Part shown: positions 1 to 7,835 of the stretch, one piece after another
How the letters are laid out: the number at the start of each line of letters is the position of its first letter
Position numbering within the stretch: the stretch's first letter is position 1
Assembly: GCA_002469545.1 (NCBI GenBank)
Contig: DKMK01000001.1
Coordinates: 4,040-31,238 of the forward strand
Reading direction: 5' to 3'
DNA: 27,199 bases
DNA from: Rhodobacterales bacterium UBA7416
Lineage (GTDB): Bacteria > Pseudomonadota > Alphaproteobacteria > Rhodobacterales > Rhodobacteraceae
Made by a program: the position numbers and the translations under genes
The notes under the pieces: generated by a model
Told to the model about the DNA's origin: nothing
The model's input: only the letters and a program-made list of their open reading frames with translations
Databases searched by the model: none

Positions 1-624
1 CGTATGCCTGCAATTCAAGGCATCGATCATCCGTCCGTCCTATCTTATGTCGACGTTTTACGTGGCAAGGTTGCGGTTGGGAAATCCGTTGCCTTGATCG
101 GTGCGGGTGGCATTGGGTTTGATGTCGCTGAATATTTGGCACACAGCGGCGAAAGCCCTGCGGTAAATCCCGCGTTATGGCGCACGGAATGGGGCGTTGA
201 TGATCCAGCGAAGTCGACAGGCGGCGTCGCCTTTGATGGCCCACAACCACATGCATCAGCGCGCGAAATTTACCTTTTGCAACGCAAGGCCCAGAAACTT
301 GGCAAGGGATTGGGCAAGACAACGGGCTGGATACATCGCGCGACGCTTAAAATGAAGGGCGTGCACATGATGGGTGGCATCAATTACGAACAGATCAGCG
401 ATGCAGGCCTACACATCTCTGTTGGTGAGGATCAAAAAGATGCAAAGATACTGGCTGTCGACAACATTGTCATTTGCGCAGGACAAACATCACAACGTGG
501 TCTTGCAGGCGCGTTGACCGCAATGGGCAAAGCGCACCACGTCATTGGTGGTGCAGATGTTGCTGCTGAATTGGATGCAAAGCGTGCGATTAACCAAGGA
601 TCTAAATTAGCCGCTGAAATTTAG
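1..624 (+). CDS. fadH: 2,4-dienoyl-CoA reductase (NADPH), C-terminal part
   Basis: This is the 3' end of a gene cut by the window start; the frame is open from base 1 and the methionine at base 4 is internal. The visible 207 residues match the C-terminal FAD/NADPH-binding part of E. coli FadH, a roughly 670-residue iron-sulfur flavoenzyme that reduces 2,4-dienoyl-CoA during beta-oxidation of unsaturated fatty acids. Seen in the sequence: a GIDHP.VLSY.DVL block, a dinucleotide-binding glycine motif (GAGGIGFD), LGKTTGWIHR, NIVICAGQ and a terminal GGADVAAELDAKRAI block. All are in the same order and spacing as in FadH. The N-terminal TIM barrel and the Fe-S cysteines lie outside the window. It ends two bases before the stop codon of the convergent aminopeptidase gene, with no hairpin terminator visible. 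Confidence 0.93.
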   Translation, partial: RMPAIQGIDHPSVLSYVDVLRGKVAVGKSVALIGAGGIGFDVAEYLAHSGESPAVNPALWRTEWGVDDPAKSTGGVAFDGPQPHASAREIYLLQRKAQKLGKGLGKTTGWIHRATLKMKGVHMMGGINYEQISDAGLHISVGEDQKDAKILAVDNIVICAGQTSQRGLAGALTAMGKAHHVIGGADVAAELDAKRAINQGSKLAAEI

Positions 625-626
625 TG

Positions 627-1592
627 TCAGGCCAACTCGTCCATCACAGCAACTAAAGCCGAGCTAATTCCATTTTCGGATAATGAATGCCCTGCCGAAG
701 GTATCATATGCAATGTGGATGCCGGCCAATTTGCGTGCAGTGTGAACGCAGATTTTGGCGGGCAAATCATATCATATCTACCGTGAACAATTGTGCCAGG
801 TATGTCTTTTATCTTATTGATATCTTTTAATATTTGACCGTCTTCACGCATGAAACCTTTGTTGATGAAGTAGTGGTTTTCAATGCGCGCAAATGCACGC
901 GCATATGCGGCAGGTACGGAGCCCGATACGCCACGCGGTTCCAGCACAGCCAACGCGGTTTCCCACTGTGTCCACGCCCGTGCAAAACGTGTTTGCTCTC
1001 CCTCGTCATTGCCAAACAGGCGACGGTGATACGCTGAAATAACATCGCTTTTTTCGTGATCTTCCAGCAAACTGGTAACCTTTGACCATTCGTCAGGAAA
1101 AAACATTCCTGCACCGCCATCGTAAAACCAATCTAGCTCTGCATCCGTCATTAAAAATACGCCACGCAAAACGATATGGCGGACATGTTTTGGATGTGTT
1201 TGCGCATAAATCAACGCAAGCGTTGCGCCCCAAGAGCCACCAAACACAATCCATTTATCGATATTCATCAACGTACGAATACGTTCAATGTCTGAAACCA
1301 AGTCCCAAGTCGTATTCGCTTTTACGCAGGCATGAGGTTGCGAACGTCCACATCCGCGTTGATCAAAGAGGATAATTCTGTAGTGGTCAGGATGGAAAAA
1401 CCGCCGCATTCCGGGGCTACAGCCGCCGCCGGGTCCGCCGTGGAAAACAACAACAGGAATACCATCTGGATTCCCACATTCCTCTACATAAATTGTATGC
1501 CCATCACCAACATCCAACATTTGGTGCGCATAAGGTTGAATAACGGGATATAACGCGCGATGTGCGCTAATTTGACCTTCGGTATTTCGCAT
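627..1592 (-). CDS. pip: Prolyl aminopeptidase (proline iminopeptidase, S33)
   Basis: This is an alpha/beta-hydrolase peptidase that removes N-terminal proline from peptides, acting in the cytoplasm. With the start at 1592 it is 321 residues, the usual family length. The oxyanion-hole segment HGGPGGG lies at residues 51-57, the DQRGCGRS block at about 77-84, and the nucleophile elbow GGSWG at 118-122 with Ser120. The acid is in GRYD and the catalytic histidine in SAGHS near the C-terminus. The frame stays open upstream to 1736, but that would overlap ubiG on the other strand and add 48 residues without family support. The ATG at 1592 gives the typical short N-terminus before ALYP. The gene is divergent from ubiG with 55 bp between start codons and convergent with fadH. 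Confidence 0.93.
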   Translation of the reverse strand: MRNTEGQISAHRALYPVIQPYAHQMLDVGDGHTIYVEECGNPDGIPVVVFHGGPGGGCSPGMRRFFHPDHYRIILFDQRGCGRSQPHACVKANTTWDLVSDIERIRTLMNIDKWIVFGGSWGATLALIYAQTHPKHVRHIVLRGVFLMTDAELDWFYDGGAGMFFPDEWSKVTSLLEDHEKSDVISAYHRRLFGNDEGEQTRFARAWTQWETALAVLEPRGVSGSVPAAYARAFARIENHYFINKGFMREDGQILKDINKIKDIPGTIVHGRYDMICPPKSAFTLHANWPASTLHMIPSAGHSLSENGISSALVAVMDELA

Positions 1593-1647
1593 CTTTAGCC
1601 TATATATGCTGATGTAACCAAGCTTGTCCTTTTGAAAGCCAGAGTCA

Positions 1648-2388
1648 ATGTCCACGATCAATACAATCGATCCCAGCGAAGTCGCAAAATTCGAGGCAAT
1701 GGCCACTGAATGGTGGGACACCGACGGTAAATTCAAACCGCTTCATATGCTGAATCCAACCCGACTAGATTATATCGTCGACCAAATCGCCGCCGAATTC
1801 GCGCGCGATCTGTCTGTAAAAGACCCATTCAAAGGCTTACGCATTTTGGATATAGGATGTGGTGGTGGGCTTTTGTCAGAACCAATGGCGCGCCTAGGCG
1901 CAACTGTTGTGGGTGCTGATGCCGCTGCGGGCAATATTCCTGTTGCCCAAATCCATGCGGAAAAATCTGGATTAGAAATTGATTACCGACACACAACTGC
2001 TGAAGATATTGCAGCATCTGGTGAAAAGTTTGACGTGGTCTTAAACATGGAAGTTGTTGAGCACGTTGCAGATCCGCTTGGCTTTCTAACTGCTTGTAAA
2101 GAATTGTTAAAAGATAATGGCTTACTGTTATGTTCCACAATAAATCGTAATCCAAAAAGTTATATGGTGGCCATTATTGGTGCCGAACATATCATGCGTT
2201 GGTTGCCAAAAGGAACACATGAATGGGATAAGTTCATCACCCCTGACGAGCTGTATGAATTGATTGAAAACGCGGGCCTTACGCCTGTGGACCGCAAAGG
2301 ATTTGTTTTCAACCCGCTGAAATGGAGCTGGTCAATTTCTGCCCGCGATTTGTCCGTGAATTATGTAACGGCCAGCATCAAATCCTAG
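1648..2388 (+). CDS. ubiG: Ubiquinone biosynthesis O-methyltransferase UbiG
   Basis: This SAM-dependent enzyme carries out both O-methylations of ubiquinone synthesis, including the last step from demethylubiquinol. The 246 residues include the family N-terminus with EWWD..GKFKPLH..NP.RL, the SAM motif ILDIGCGGG at residues 66-74, a GADAA acidic loop after motif I, and LNMEVVEHV as the post-motif catalytic region. The C-terminal part carries the ST.NR and LPKGTH.W.KF..P.EL blocks characteristic of UbiG. The ATG at 1648 gives the expected short N-terminus (MSTINTID); only a weak GAG lies upstream. It is followed after 80 bp by the aldolase gene on the same strand, with no terminator seen between them. 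Confidence 0.95.
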   Translation: MSTINTIDPSEVAKFEAMATEWWDTDGKFKPLHMLNPTRLDYIVDQIAAEFARDLSVKDPFKGLRILDIGCGGGLLSEPMARLGATVVGADAAAGNIPVAQIHAEKSGLEIDYRHTTAEDIAASGEKFDVVLNMEVVEHVADPLGFLTACKELLKDNGLLLCSTINRNPKSYMVAIIGAEHIMRWLPKGTHEWDKFITPDELYELIENAGLTPVDRKGFVFNPLKWSWSISARDLSVNYVTASIKS

Positions 2389-2415
2389 CAGACAAAAGAA
2401 GAATTAACATATATA

Positions 2416-2450
2416 CTTAACGCGTTAAGGAATAATGACGTCACGCATTA
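2416..2450. promoter_or_regulatory. Two palindromes in front of the aldolase-GFA pair
   Basis: The 80-bp gap between ubiG and the aldolase holds a perfect 14-bp palindrome CTTAACGCGTTAAG (2416-2429). It also holds TGACGTCA (2436-2443), which sits inside a TAATG...CATTA inverted repeat (2433-2450). They lie 20-50 bp before the aldolase start, where operators usually sit. Which protein binds is not known. The MarR-type regulator encoded about 1.2 kb downstream is one candidate, by proximity only. The ribosome binding site AGGAA follows at about 2457-2461. Confidence 0.45.
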
Positions 2451-2468
2451 GTTATATAGGAAAAAATC

Positions 2469-3239
2469 ATGTCTGCACCGGTGAATGAATTCAAAAGCCG
2501 CCTGAAATCTGGCAAAACACAGTTCGGAATTTGGTCATGTCTTGCCAGCGAAATGGTAACGGAATTGCTGGCGACATCCGACATCGACTGGATTTGTATT
2601 GACGGTGAACACTCGCCAAATCAGCTGACGGAAATGCGCCGCCAGTTATTATCGATCGAAAATTCGGGTACCAATGCAATCGTGCGTGTACCCGTTGGCG
2701 AAGACTGGATAATTAAACAAGCTTTGGATATTGGCGCGCAAACCGTTCTGGTGCCAATGGTCGATACCGCGGAACAGGCCGAACAAGCGGTGCGTGCGAT
2801 GAATTACCCACCCAAAGGTATTCGCGGTGTTGGATCATATGGAACACGTGCCTCCAAGTTTGGCACGGTCGAAAATTATCTAACGACTGCTAATGATCAG
2901 GTGTGCTTGATTGTTCAAGCCGAAAGCATGAAGGCAATTGAAAACCTTGATGCTATTTTGGCCGTCGATGGGATCGACGCCGTGTTCATTGGTCCGTCAG
3001 ATTTATCGGCCGATATGGGCTATCTTGGATCGCCAGACAGGCCAGAGGTACACGCCGTGGTCGACGCCGCGTTGGAAAAAATCATGGCCTCAGATAAGGC
3101 CGCTGGCATTTTGACGTTCGATATGAAGCTTGCCCAAAAACAAGTAGAAATGGGTGTCGATTTCATTGCCGTAGCGATGGATGTTGGTTTGTTGGGTAAT
3201 TCCACACGGGCACTGGTGTCCAAGGTCAAAGAATTTTGA
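2469..3239 (+). CDS. HpcH/HpaI family class II aldolase
   Basis: A 256-residue metal-dependent aldolase related to 4-hydroxy-2-oxoheptanedioate aldolase (HpaI) and 2-dehydro-3-deoxyglucarate aldolase (GarL). These cleave 2-oxo-acid aldols to pyruvate and an aldehyde. The key HpaI residues are all present with a constant offset of +3: Asp45 and His48 in IDGEH, Arg73 in IVRV, metal ligand Glu152 in VQAES and Asp178 in GPSDLSADMG. The block VPMVDTAEQAEQAVRAM.YPPKG is nearly identical to HpaI. The exact substrate cannot be told from sequence, and there are no aromatic or sugar-acid catabolic genes nearby. An AGGAA ribosome binding site precedes the ATG by about 7 bases. The stop codon overlaps the next start (TGATG), so the two genes are probably translationally coupled. 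Confidence 0.9.
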   Translation: MSAPVNEFKSRLKSGKTQFGIWSCLASEMVTELLATSDIDWICIDGEHSPNQLTEMRRQLLSIENSGTNAIVRVPVGEDWIIKQALDIGAQTVLVPMVDTAEQAEQAVRAMNYPPKGIRGVGSYGTRASKFGTVENYLTTANDQVCLIVQAESMKAIENLDAILAVDGIDAVFIGPSDLSADMGYLGSPDRPEVHAVVDAALEKIMASDKAAGILTFDMKLAQKQVEMGVDFIAVAMDVGLLGNSTRALVSKVKEF

Positions 3240-3652
3240 TGGATACAGAACTTTTGAGCGCATCATGTCATTGCGGCACCGTGAAATTCACGGTGGCGTT
3301 GACAGATGGGCTTAATTCCGCACGTCGGTGCACATGTTCATATTGCTCTATGCGCGGTGCGCTGGCGGTATCCGCCAACTTGGATGGCATTGCGTTTTTA
3401 CAGGGTCAAAATGCGCTGACACTTTATCAATTCAATACGAAATCCGCGAAACATTATTTCTGTTCGAAGTGCGGAATTTATACGCATCATCAACGCCGAT
3501 CTAATCCAAACGAATTCGGTGTTAATGCTGCATGCCTTGACTGCGTTTCACCTTTTGATTTTGGCGAAGTAGTCGTTTTGGATGGGGTGAACCATCCAAA
3601 AGATGGCCATGGTTCGCGCGTGGCTGGTATCCTGACTTTTACACCAAAATAG
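3239..3652 (+). CDS. GFA-domain (CENP-V/glutathione-dependent formaldehyde-activating) protein
   Basis: A 137-residue zinc protein of the GFA/CENP-V fold. Zinc-ligand cysteines are visible as CHCG near the N-terminus, CTCSYC at about residues 32-37 and CSKCG at about 76-80, followed by the family's H-H-R...G.N..CLD segment. Some members (Gfa) bind glutathione and hydroxymethyl-glutathione, but most are uncharacterised and no formaldehyde pathway gene is nearby, so the reaction is unassigned. I chose the ATG at 3239, which overlaps the aldolase stop (TGATG). A TTG three bases earlier would add only one residue. The coupling suggests a shared operon with the aldolase, perhaps for handling a small aldehyde product; that link is inference. 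Confidence 0.88.
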   Translation: MDTELLSASCHCGTVKFTVALTDGLNSARRCTCSYCSMRGALAVSANLDGIAFLQGQNALTLYQFNTKSAKHYFCSKCGIYTHHQRRSNPNEFGVNAACLDCVSPFDFGEVVVLDGVNHPKDGHGSRVAGILTFTPK

Positions 3653-3655
3653 TAC

Positions 3656-4096
3656 CTATTCCAATGCCATGCGAAATTCGCGCAGAAATCGCAATCCTTC
3701 GCGTAAACGATCCTTGCTTAGCTTTGACATTACGTCTTCGAACACGGGCGTGATCGCCAATACGGCTTCGTCACGTGCGCGGTCGCCTGCGTTTGAAATT
3801 GAAACCAGTTTTTTGCGTGCATCGTCCCAATCGGGGCGCACGTGAATGTATCCATAGTTTTCCAACTTGCCCAATGTATTGGTCAACGCACCCTTGGTCA
3901 GGTTAAACGTTTTCGCCAATTGCGCAGGGCTCCGTTCACGGGTCTGGTTCGATAGATAATTCAACAGCACAAAATGTGATAGCTCCATGCCCTTGGGTAA
4001 TGCACGCGACAACCGACCACGCATAAGTTGTTCCGATGCTAACATTTCTGAAAACAGCGCAATCGCAATTGGATCTTCGTATGAATTATCAGACAT
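3656..4096 (-). CDS. MarR family transcriptional regulator
   Basis: A 146-residue winged-helix regulator of the MarR family, which bind palindromic DNA as dimers and usually release it on binding a small phenolic ligand or on oxidation. The recognition-helix region is S.AQLAKTFNLTKGALTNTLGKLE and the wing carries the hallmark DWDDARKKLVSIS (D.RD.R.K...L.). I chose the ATG at 4096 because it follows the amidase stop by one base (TAAAATG) and gives a normal family length; an in-frame ATG at 4123 would add nine residues and overlap the amidase. It is the last gene of the comF-grxC-amidase run. Its target is unknown; the palindromes at 2416-2450 are a possible site. No cysteine is visible that would suggest OhrR-type redox sensing. 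Confidence 0.9.
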   Translation of the reverse strand: MSDNSYEDPIAIALFSEMLASEQLMRGRLSRALPKGMELSHFVLLNYLSNQTRERSPAQLAKTFNLTKGALTNTLGKLENYGYIHVRPDWDDARKKLVSISNAGDRARDEAVLAITPVFEDVMSKLSKDRLREGLRFLREFRMALE

Positions 4097-4097
4097 T

Positions 4098-4913
4098 TTA
4101 CGGGCTTTGATAGGGTTGTGCATTCATTAGCGAAGGGATTTTCGCACGTGCCTCTTTTACCGCATTGAGATCTAAATCCAAACATCTAAATCCCACGTCG
4201 GTTCCCATATCAAACAACAACTCGCCCCATGGAGATACCGCCATTGAGTGGCCCCATGTTGATCGCGTGCCGTGGTCGCCCGTTTGCGACGGCATCAACA
4301 TGTAACACCCAGTTTCAATTGCCCGCGCGCGCAGCAGTGTTTCAATATGAGCAGGACCCGTTACAGGCGACATAGCGGCAGGAACCGCGATCACATTTGC
4401 ACCGGCCATCGCCAAATCGCGGTAAAGATGCGGAAACCGAATATCATAACAGATGCTCATGCCCAGATCGATTTCACCCATACCCGCAACACTGGCTTTT
4501 TCACCTGGGCGGTAATTTTGGCTCTCGCGATAAACTTCGGTTTCGCTGACTTGGACATCAAACATGTGGATTTTATCATAACGGGCGCGAACCGTTCCTG
4601 TCGGATCAATCAAGAAACTGCGGTTGGCAAAACGGCCATCCGCATCATCTGTTTTCACAGCCAACGAGCCGATCAAAATCCAAATATTTAATGCGCTCGC
4701 CTGCCTACGTAGGGCAGTCAGAGTAATATCGTCTGCTTCGTGCGATAAAACAGCATCCTGTTTCGCCCGATTGGCACCGATTATGTTTGTAACCTCTGGT
4801 GTCAAAACAAAAGCCGCTCCATCATGGGCGGCCTTTGCAATCAATTCCATAGTCTTGGGCAGGTTCGCCACCGGATCAGATGATCCGCTTAATTGAACTA
4901 ACCCAACCCGCAT
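4098..4913 (-). CDS. Carbon-nitrogen hydrolase, Nit1/Nit2-like amidase
   Basis: A 271-residue cytoplasmic amidase of the nitrilase superfamily. The catalytic triad is visible as Glu40 (LTPEVTN), Lys114 (YDKIHMFD) and Cys155 (SICYDIRFP). The YDKIHMFD.QV segment followed by Y.ES..Y.PGEK and the RFP.LYR.LA block are typical of the Nit branch (deaminated-glutathione amidase or omega-amidase) rather than true nitrilases. A metabolite-repair role on deaminated glutathione or ketoglutaramate is likely, and the adjacent glutaredoxin gene is compatible with a glutathione connection. The start codon overlaps the glutaredoxin stop by one base (TAATG), and the stop is one base before the MarR start, so the genes are tightly co-translated. 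Confidence 0.92.
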   Translation of the reverse strand: MRVGLVQLSGSSDPVANLPKTMELIAKAAHDGAAFVLTPEVTNIIGANRAKQDAVLSHEADDITLTALRRQASALNIWILIGSLAVKTDDADGRFANRSFLIDPTGTVRARYDKIHMFDVQVSETEVYRESQNYRPGEKASVAGMGEIDLGMSICYDIRFPHLYRDLAMAGANVIAVPAAMSPVTGPAHIETLLRARAIETGCYMLMPSQTGDHGTRSTWGHSMAVSPWGELLFDMGTDVGFRCLDLDLNAVKEARAKIPSLMNAQPYQSP

Positions 4914-5170
4914 TAGGCGCTTAACATTTGGTCAAGTTTACCTGCGCGTTCCAAATCGAACAGCTCGTCACAGCCACCGACATGTATGTCGTTGATAAAA
5001 ATCTGGGGAACTGTGCGTCCACCATTTGATCGTTGTGTCATCTCTGCGCGCTTTGTTGTGTCAGAATGTACATTCGTTTCTGCAAAGCTTGCGCCTTTTT
5101 GTTTTAACAACCGTTTTGCGGCTGAACAAAAGCCGCAAAAGTTTCCAGTATAGATTTCCACCTTGGCCAT
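4913..5170 (-). CDS. grxC: Glutaredoxin 3 (GrxC type)
   Basis: An 85-residue class I dithiol glutaredoxin that reduces disulfides and glutathionylated proteins using glutathione. The active site is Cys12-Gly-Phe-Cys15, in place of the E. coli CPYC. The cis-proline motif TVP (residues 53-55) and the glutathione-binding GGCDEL (65-70) are present, giving full domain coverage. The ATG at 5170 has a good ribosome binding site (GGAG about 9 bases upstream). The frame is open further upstream to 5245, but that part runs into comF and lacks glutaredoxin similarity. The gene sits 37 bp after comF and overlaps the amidase start, so it is the middle of a four-gene operon. Confidence 0.95.
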   Translation of the reverse strand: MAKVEIYTGNFCGFCSAAKRLLKQKGASFAETNVHSDTTKRAEMTQRSNGGRTVPQIFINDIHVGGCDELFDLERAGKLDQMLSA

Positions 5171-5207
5171 AACCGTATCTCCGTTTTGTTGACACTGATA
5201 TAATGTT

Positions 5208-5960
5208 TTACAGGCCGCGTGCAACACGTGCGAACACAAGAACATTCACGTGTGCGGCACCCCCTGAAATACATGCCTGTGCACATGCGGACAGGGTAGC
5301 ACCCGTTGTCATCACATCATCCACCATTAAAATCCGCTTTCCCTGAATTAATTCAGTAAAACGATTTGTCATTTTCAACGCCTCGCGTTGGTTTTCGAAC
5401 CTTTCGTCACGTGTCATATCCATTTGCATTGACGTGCGTTTAAACCGCGTCAAAAGGTCGGGCACATGCGTTATTTCACCAACCTTGGCTATGTGCTTTG
5501 ACAGCTCCGCCGCCTGATTATATCGCCGTTTTAACATACGCGTCCAATGCAGTGGAACCGGTGCAACAATATCGATACCGTCCATAACGTCCGCACCCGC
5601 CGTCACCATCCAGCGCGCCAGCGTTGGCCCCATATCCAACCGATCGCCATGTTTTAAGGCCAATGAAATGCGCCGCGCACCACCTGAATAAACCGCGACT
5701 GCGCGGCCTTGTGACCACACAGGTGGATATCGAATACAATTATCACAAGGCACATCATCAGGATCGCCCAACAGGGGCGTTCCACAACAATCACATTTAT
5801 GCCCCGTGATAAACTGTGTTTCGGTCCAACATTTTGCACAAAGGCCAGCGCTGTCCGTTTCACCACTACACGACAGACACAGGGGCGGGTAAATGCCGCG
5901 CCCAATATGGTGCAACAAAACCTTTCCCTTTTGCGCGGTTGCGCGTAACAACTGACCCAT
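5208..5960 (-). CDS. comF: ComF family phosphoribosyltransferase-like protein
   Basis: A 250-residue ComF/GntX-type protein. The N-terminal third is a double zinc ribbon with Cys28, 31, 41, 44 and then Cys56, 58, 59, 72, 75. The C-terminal half is a type I phosphoribosyltransferase fold with the PRPP loop ILMVDDVMTTGAT at residues 210-222 and the VPLHW..ML.RRYNQA.EL block typical of ComF. ComF proteins are linked to DNA uptake in transformable bacteria; the biochemical role elsewhere is unclear. The ATG at 5960 overlaps the start codon of the divergent methyltransferase gene in the palindrome CATG. In-frame TTG codons at residues 15 and 16 follow an AAGGGAAAGG stretch and could be the real start. 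The conserved region begins only at residue 24, so I cannot exclude that. Confidence 0.9.
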   Translation of the reverse strand: MGQLLRATAQKGKVLLHHIGRGIYPPLCLSCSGETDSAGLCAKCWTETQFITGHKCDCCGTPLLGDPDDVPCDNCIRYPPVWSQGRAVAVYSGGARRISLALKHGDRLDMGPTLARWMVTAGADVMDGIDIVAPVPLHWTRMLKRRYNQAAELSKHIAKVGEITHVPDLLTRFKRTSMQMDMTRDERFENQREALKMTNRFTELIQGKRILMVDDVMTTGATLSACAQACISGGAAHVNVLVFARVARGL

Positions 5961-6783
5961 GTCTATGCCGCCCTTACTTTTTGATCATGATGCTTTGGCC
6001 AAACGTCGCGAACGCGCGAACGGAACCGCATGGTTTTTACACGACCAAGCCATCGATATGATCCATGAACGCCTATCAGAGGTTAACAGACAGTTTACCA
6101 AGATCGCGATAGTCGGGTTTCGAGCGTCTGAATGGGCCGAGGCCCTGAAATTGAATGCGAAATGCGTTCCCGATTCAGACATCTTAGACTTAGCAGAAGG
6201 TCAGTATGATCTGATCATCCACGCAATGGGAATGCATTGGGCTAATGATCCAATCGGTCAACTTGTCCAAATGCGCCGTGCTTTATCACCTGATGGTCTT
6301 ATGATTGCGGCATTTTTTGGCGGGCAAACTTTGTCAGAGTTACGCATTGCCTTTGCCCAAGCAGAAGCTGACATTTTGGGCGGACTGTCACCACGGATTG
6401 CACCAATGGGCGAAATTCGTGACCTTGGTGGTTTATTGCAACGCGCTGGGCTTGCGTTGCCTGTGGCTGATAATATCTCGCTAAACGTTACCTATGAAAA
6501 CGCGCTTGAATTGATGCACGATCTGCGTGCAATGGGTGAGACAAATGTCATGCTAGCACGCCACAAGACGCCAATGTCGCGTGCGCTGTTGAATGCAATG
6601 ACTGCCCAGTACCAAAATCACTTTACAGAACAGAGTCGTATATATGCGACGTTCGAGTTGATTTTTTTGACAGGATGGGCGCCCAGCGCGGATCAACAAA
6701 AGCCCCTGCAACCCGGTTCTGCGCAAACACGTTTGGCCGACGCATTGGGTACACTTGAAAAAGATCCGGAATCAGATAAATAA
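5959..6783 (+). CDS. NDUFAF5-like (BioC-type) methyltransferase-fold protein with degenerate SAM motif
   Basis: A 274-residue protein resembling the bacterial relatives of human NDUFAF5, the complex I assembly factor that hydroxylates an arginine of the NuoB homologue. Supporting blocks: a WFLHD N-terminus preceded by RRERA, the motif IV-like region DLIIHAMGMHWANDPIG, LMIAAFFGGQTLSELR, ELMHDLRAMGETN at about residues 204-216 (human: ELMEDL..MGESN) and a terminal ATFELIFLTGWAP. The usual glycine-rich SAM loop is absent: residues 48-57 read KIAIVGFRAS where a DxGxGxG-type motif is expected. Cofactor use is therefore uncertain. Its start codon overlaps that of comF on the other strand; a second in-frame ATG is at 5965. 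No good ribosome binding site precedes either. HemH follows after 26 bp on the same strand. Confidence 0.82.
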   Translation: MSMPPLLFDHDALAKRRERANGTAWFLHDQAIDMIHERLSEVNRQFTKIAIVGFRASEWAEALKLNAKCVPDSDILDLAEGQYDLIIHAMGMHWANDPIGQLVQMRRALSPDGLMIAAFFGGQTLSELRIAFAQAEADILGGLSPRIAPMGEIRDLGGLLQRAGLALPVADNISLNVTYENALELMHDLRAMGETNVMLARHKTPMSRALLNAMTAQYQNHFTEQSRIYATFELIFLTGWAPSADQQKPLQPGSAQTRLADALGTLEKDPESDK

Positions 6784-6809
6784 CGGCATTACGCCAAACA
6801 GGACGCAAC

Positions 6810-7835
6810 ATGTCATTGCCATCAGATCACCCAGCCGTAAAACCCGCCAAAGTAGGTGTGATTTTAGCCAACCTTGGCACACCGGATGCCACTGATTATT
6901 GGTCAATGCGCCGCTACCTTTCGCAATTTTTATCTGACAAGCGTGTGGTCGATTATCCGTCGTGGAAATGGCAACCAATCCTGCAGGGCATCATCCTAAC
7001 GAAGCGACCGTTTTCATCTGGCGAAGCATACCGTTCAATTTGGAACAACGAACTGAACGAAAGCCCACTTTTGACAACAACGCGTGCACAAGCCGCCGCA
7101 GTCGCAAAAGAGGTTGCTGATGTTTACGGCGACAACGTCATTGTTGACTTCGCCATGCGCTATGGCAATCCATCAACCGACAGCGTCATTCGCAAAATGA
7201 AAGATCAAGGCGTCGATAAAATCGTCTTCTTTCCGCTGTACCCACAATACGCTGGCCCCACCACTGCAACCGCAAATGACGAAGCATTTCGTACGTTAAT
7301 GAAAATGAATTGGCAGCCGTCAATACGCACCGTTCCCGCCTACTATGAAAATCCACTTTATATTGACGCATTGGCAAATTCCGTTCGCGCGAAATATGCA
7401 ACGCAGGACAAAAAACCAGATATCTTGGTTTGTTCCTATCACGGTGTTCCAACGCGTTATTTGATGGAAGGTGATCCGTATCATTGCCAATGCCAAAAAA
7501 CCACACGCTTACTTAAAGAAGCATTGGGTTGGTCTGACACAGATATCAGAACCACGTTTCAGTCCAAATTTGGCCCCGAAGAATGGGTCGAACCCGCAAC
7601 TGTAGAAGAGGTCGCGCGCTTGGCCCAAGCTGGGCAGAAGAATATCGCTATTATGTCGCCGGCATTTTCGTCCGATTGCGTCGAAACGCTTGAAGAAATC
7701 AATGAAGAGATATTTGAAAGCTTCGACGAAGCAGGCGGCGAAGTGTTCACATATATTGAATGCCTGAATGACACACCCGACCACATCAAAATGATGATGG
7801 GCATTTTGAAGAACGAATTGGCGGGTTGGGTTTAA
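6810..7835 (+). CDS. hemH: Ferrochelatase
   Basis: A 341-residue enzyme that inserts ferrous iron into protoporphyrin IX, the last step of heme b synthesis. The N-terminal VGVILANLGTPD (residues 15-26) and the MRRYLSQFLSDKRVVD block are diagnostic. The catalytic His211 lies in CSYHGVP, the PLYPQYAG.TTAT region is intact, and the conserved acidic segment CVETLEEINEE lies at about 290-300. A cysteine pair in YHCQCQKT (Cys226, Cys228) is present; I do not see enough to claim an Fe-S cluster. An AGGA ribosome binding site precedes the ATG by about 7 bases. The stop codon overlaps the stop codon of the convergent MocR gene inside TTAA. It may be co-transcribed with the preceding NDUFAF5-like gene. 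Confidence 0.96.
   Translation: MSLPSDHPAVKPAKVGVILANLGTPDATDYWSMRRYLSQFLSDKRVVDYPSWKWQPILQGIILTKRPFSSGEAYRSIWNNELNESPLLTTTRAQAAAVAKEVADVYGDNVIVDFAMRYGNPSTDSVIRKMKDQGVDKIVFFPLYPQYAGPTTATANDEAFRTLMKMNWQPSIRTVPAYYENPLYIDALANSVRAKYATQDKKPDILVCSYHGVPTRYLMEGDPYHCQCQKTTRLLKEALGWSDTDIRTTFQSKFGPEEWVEPATVEEVARLAQAGQKNIAIMSPAFSSDCVETLEEINEEIFESFDEAGGEVFTYIECLNDTPDHIKMMMGILKNELAGWV

Noticed and set aside
1593..1736. Upstream extension of the prolyl aminopeptidase frame
   Set aside because: It overlaps ubiG on the other strand, adds 48 residues without family similarity, and the ATG at 1592 gives the normal N-terminus.
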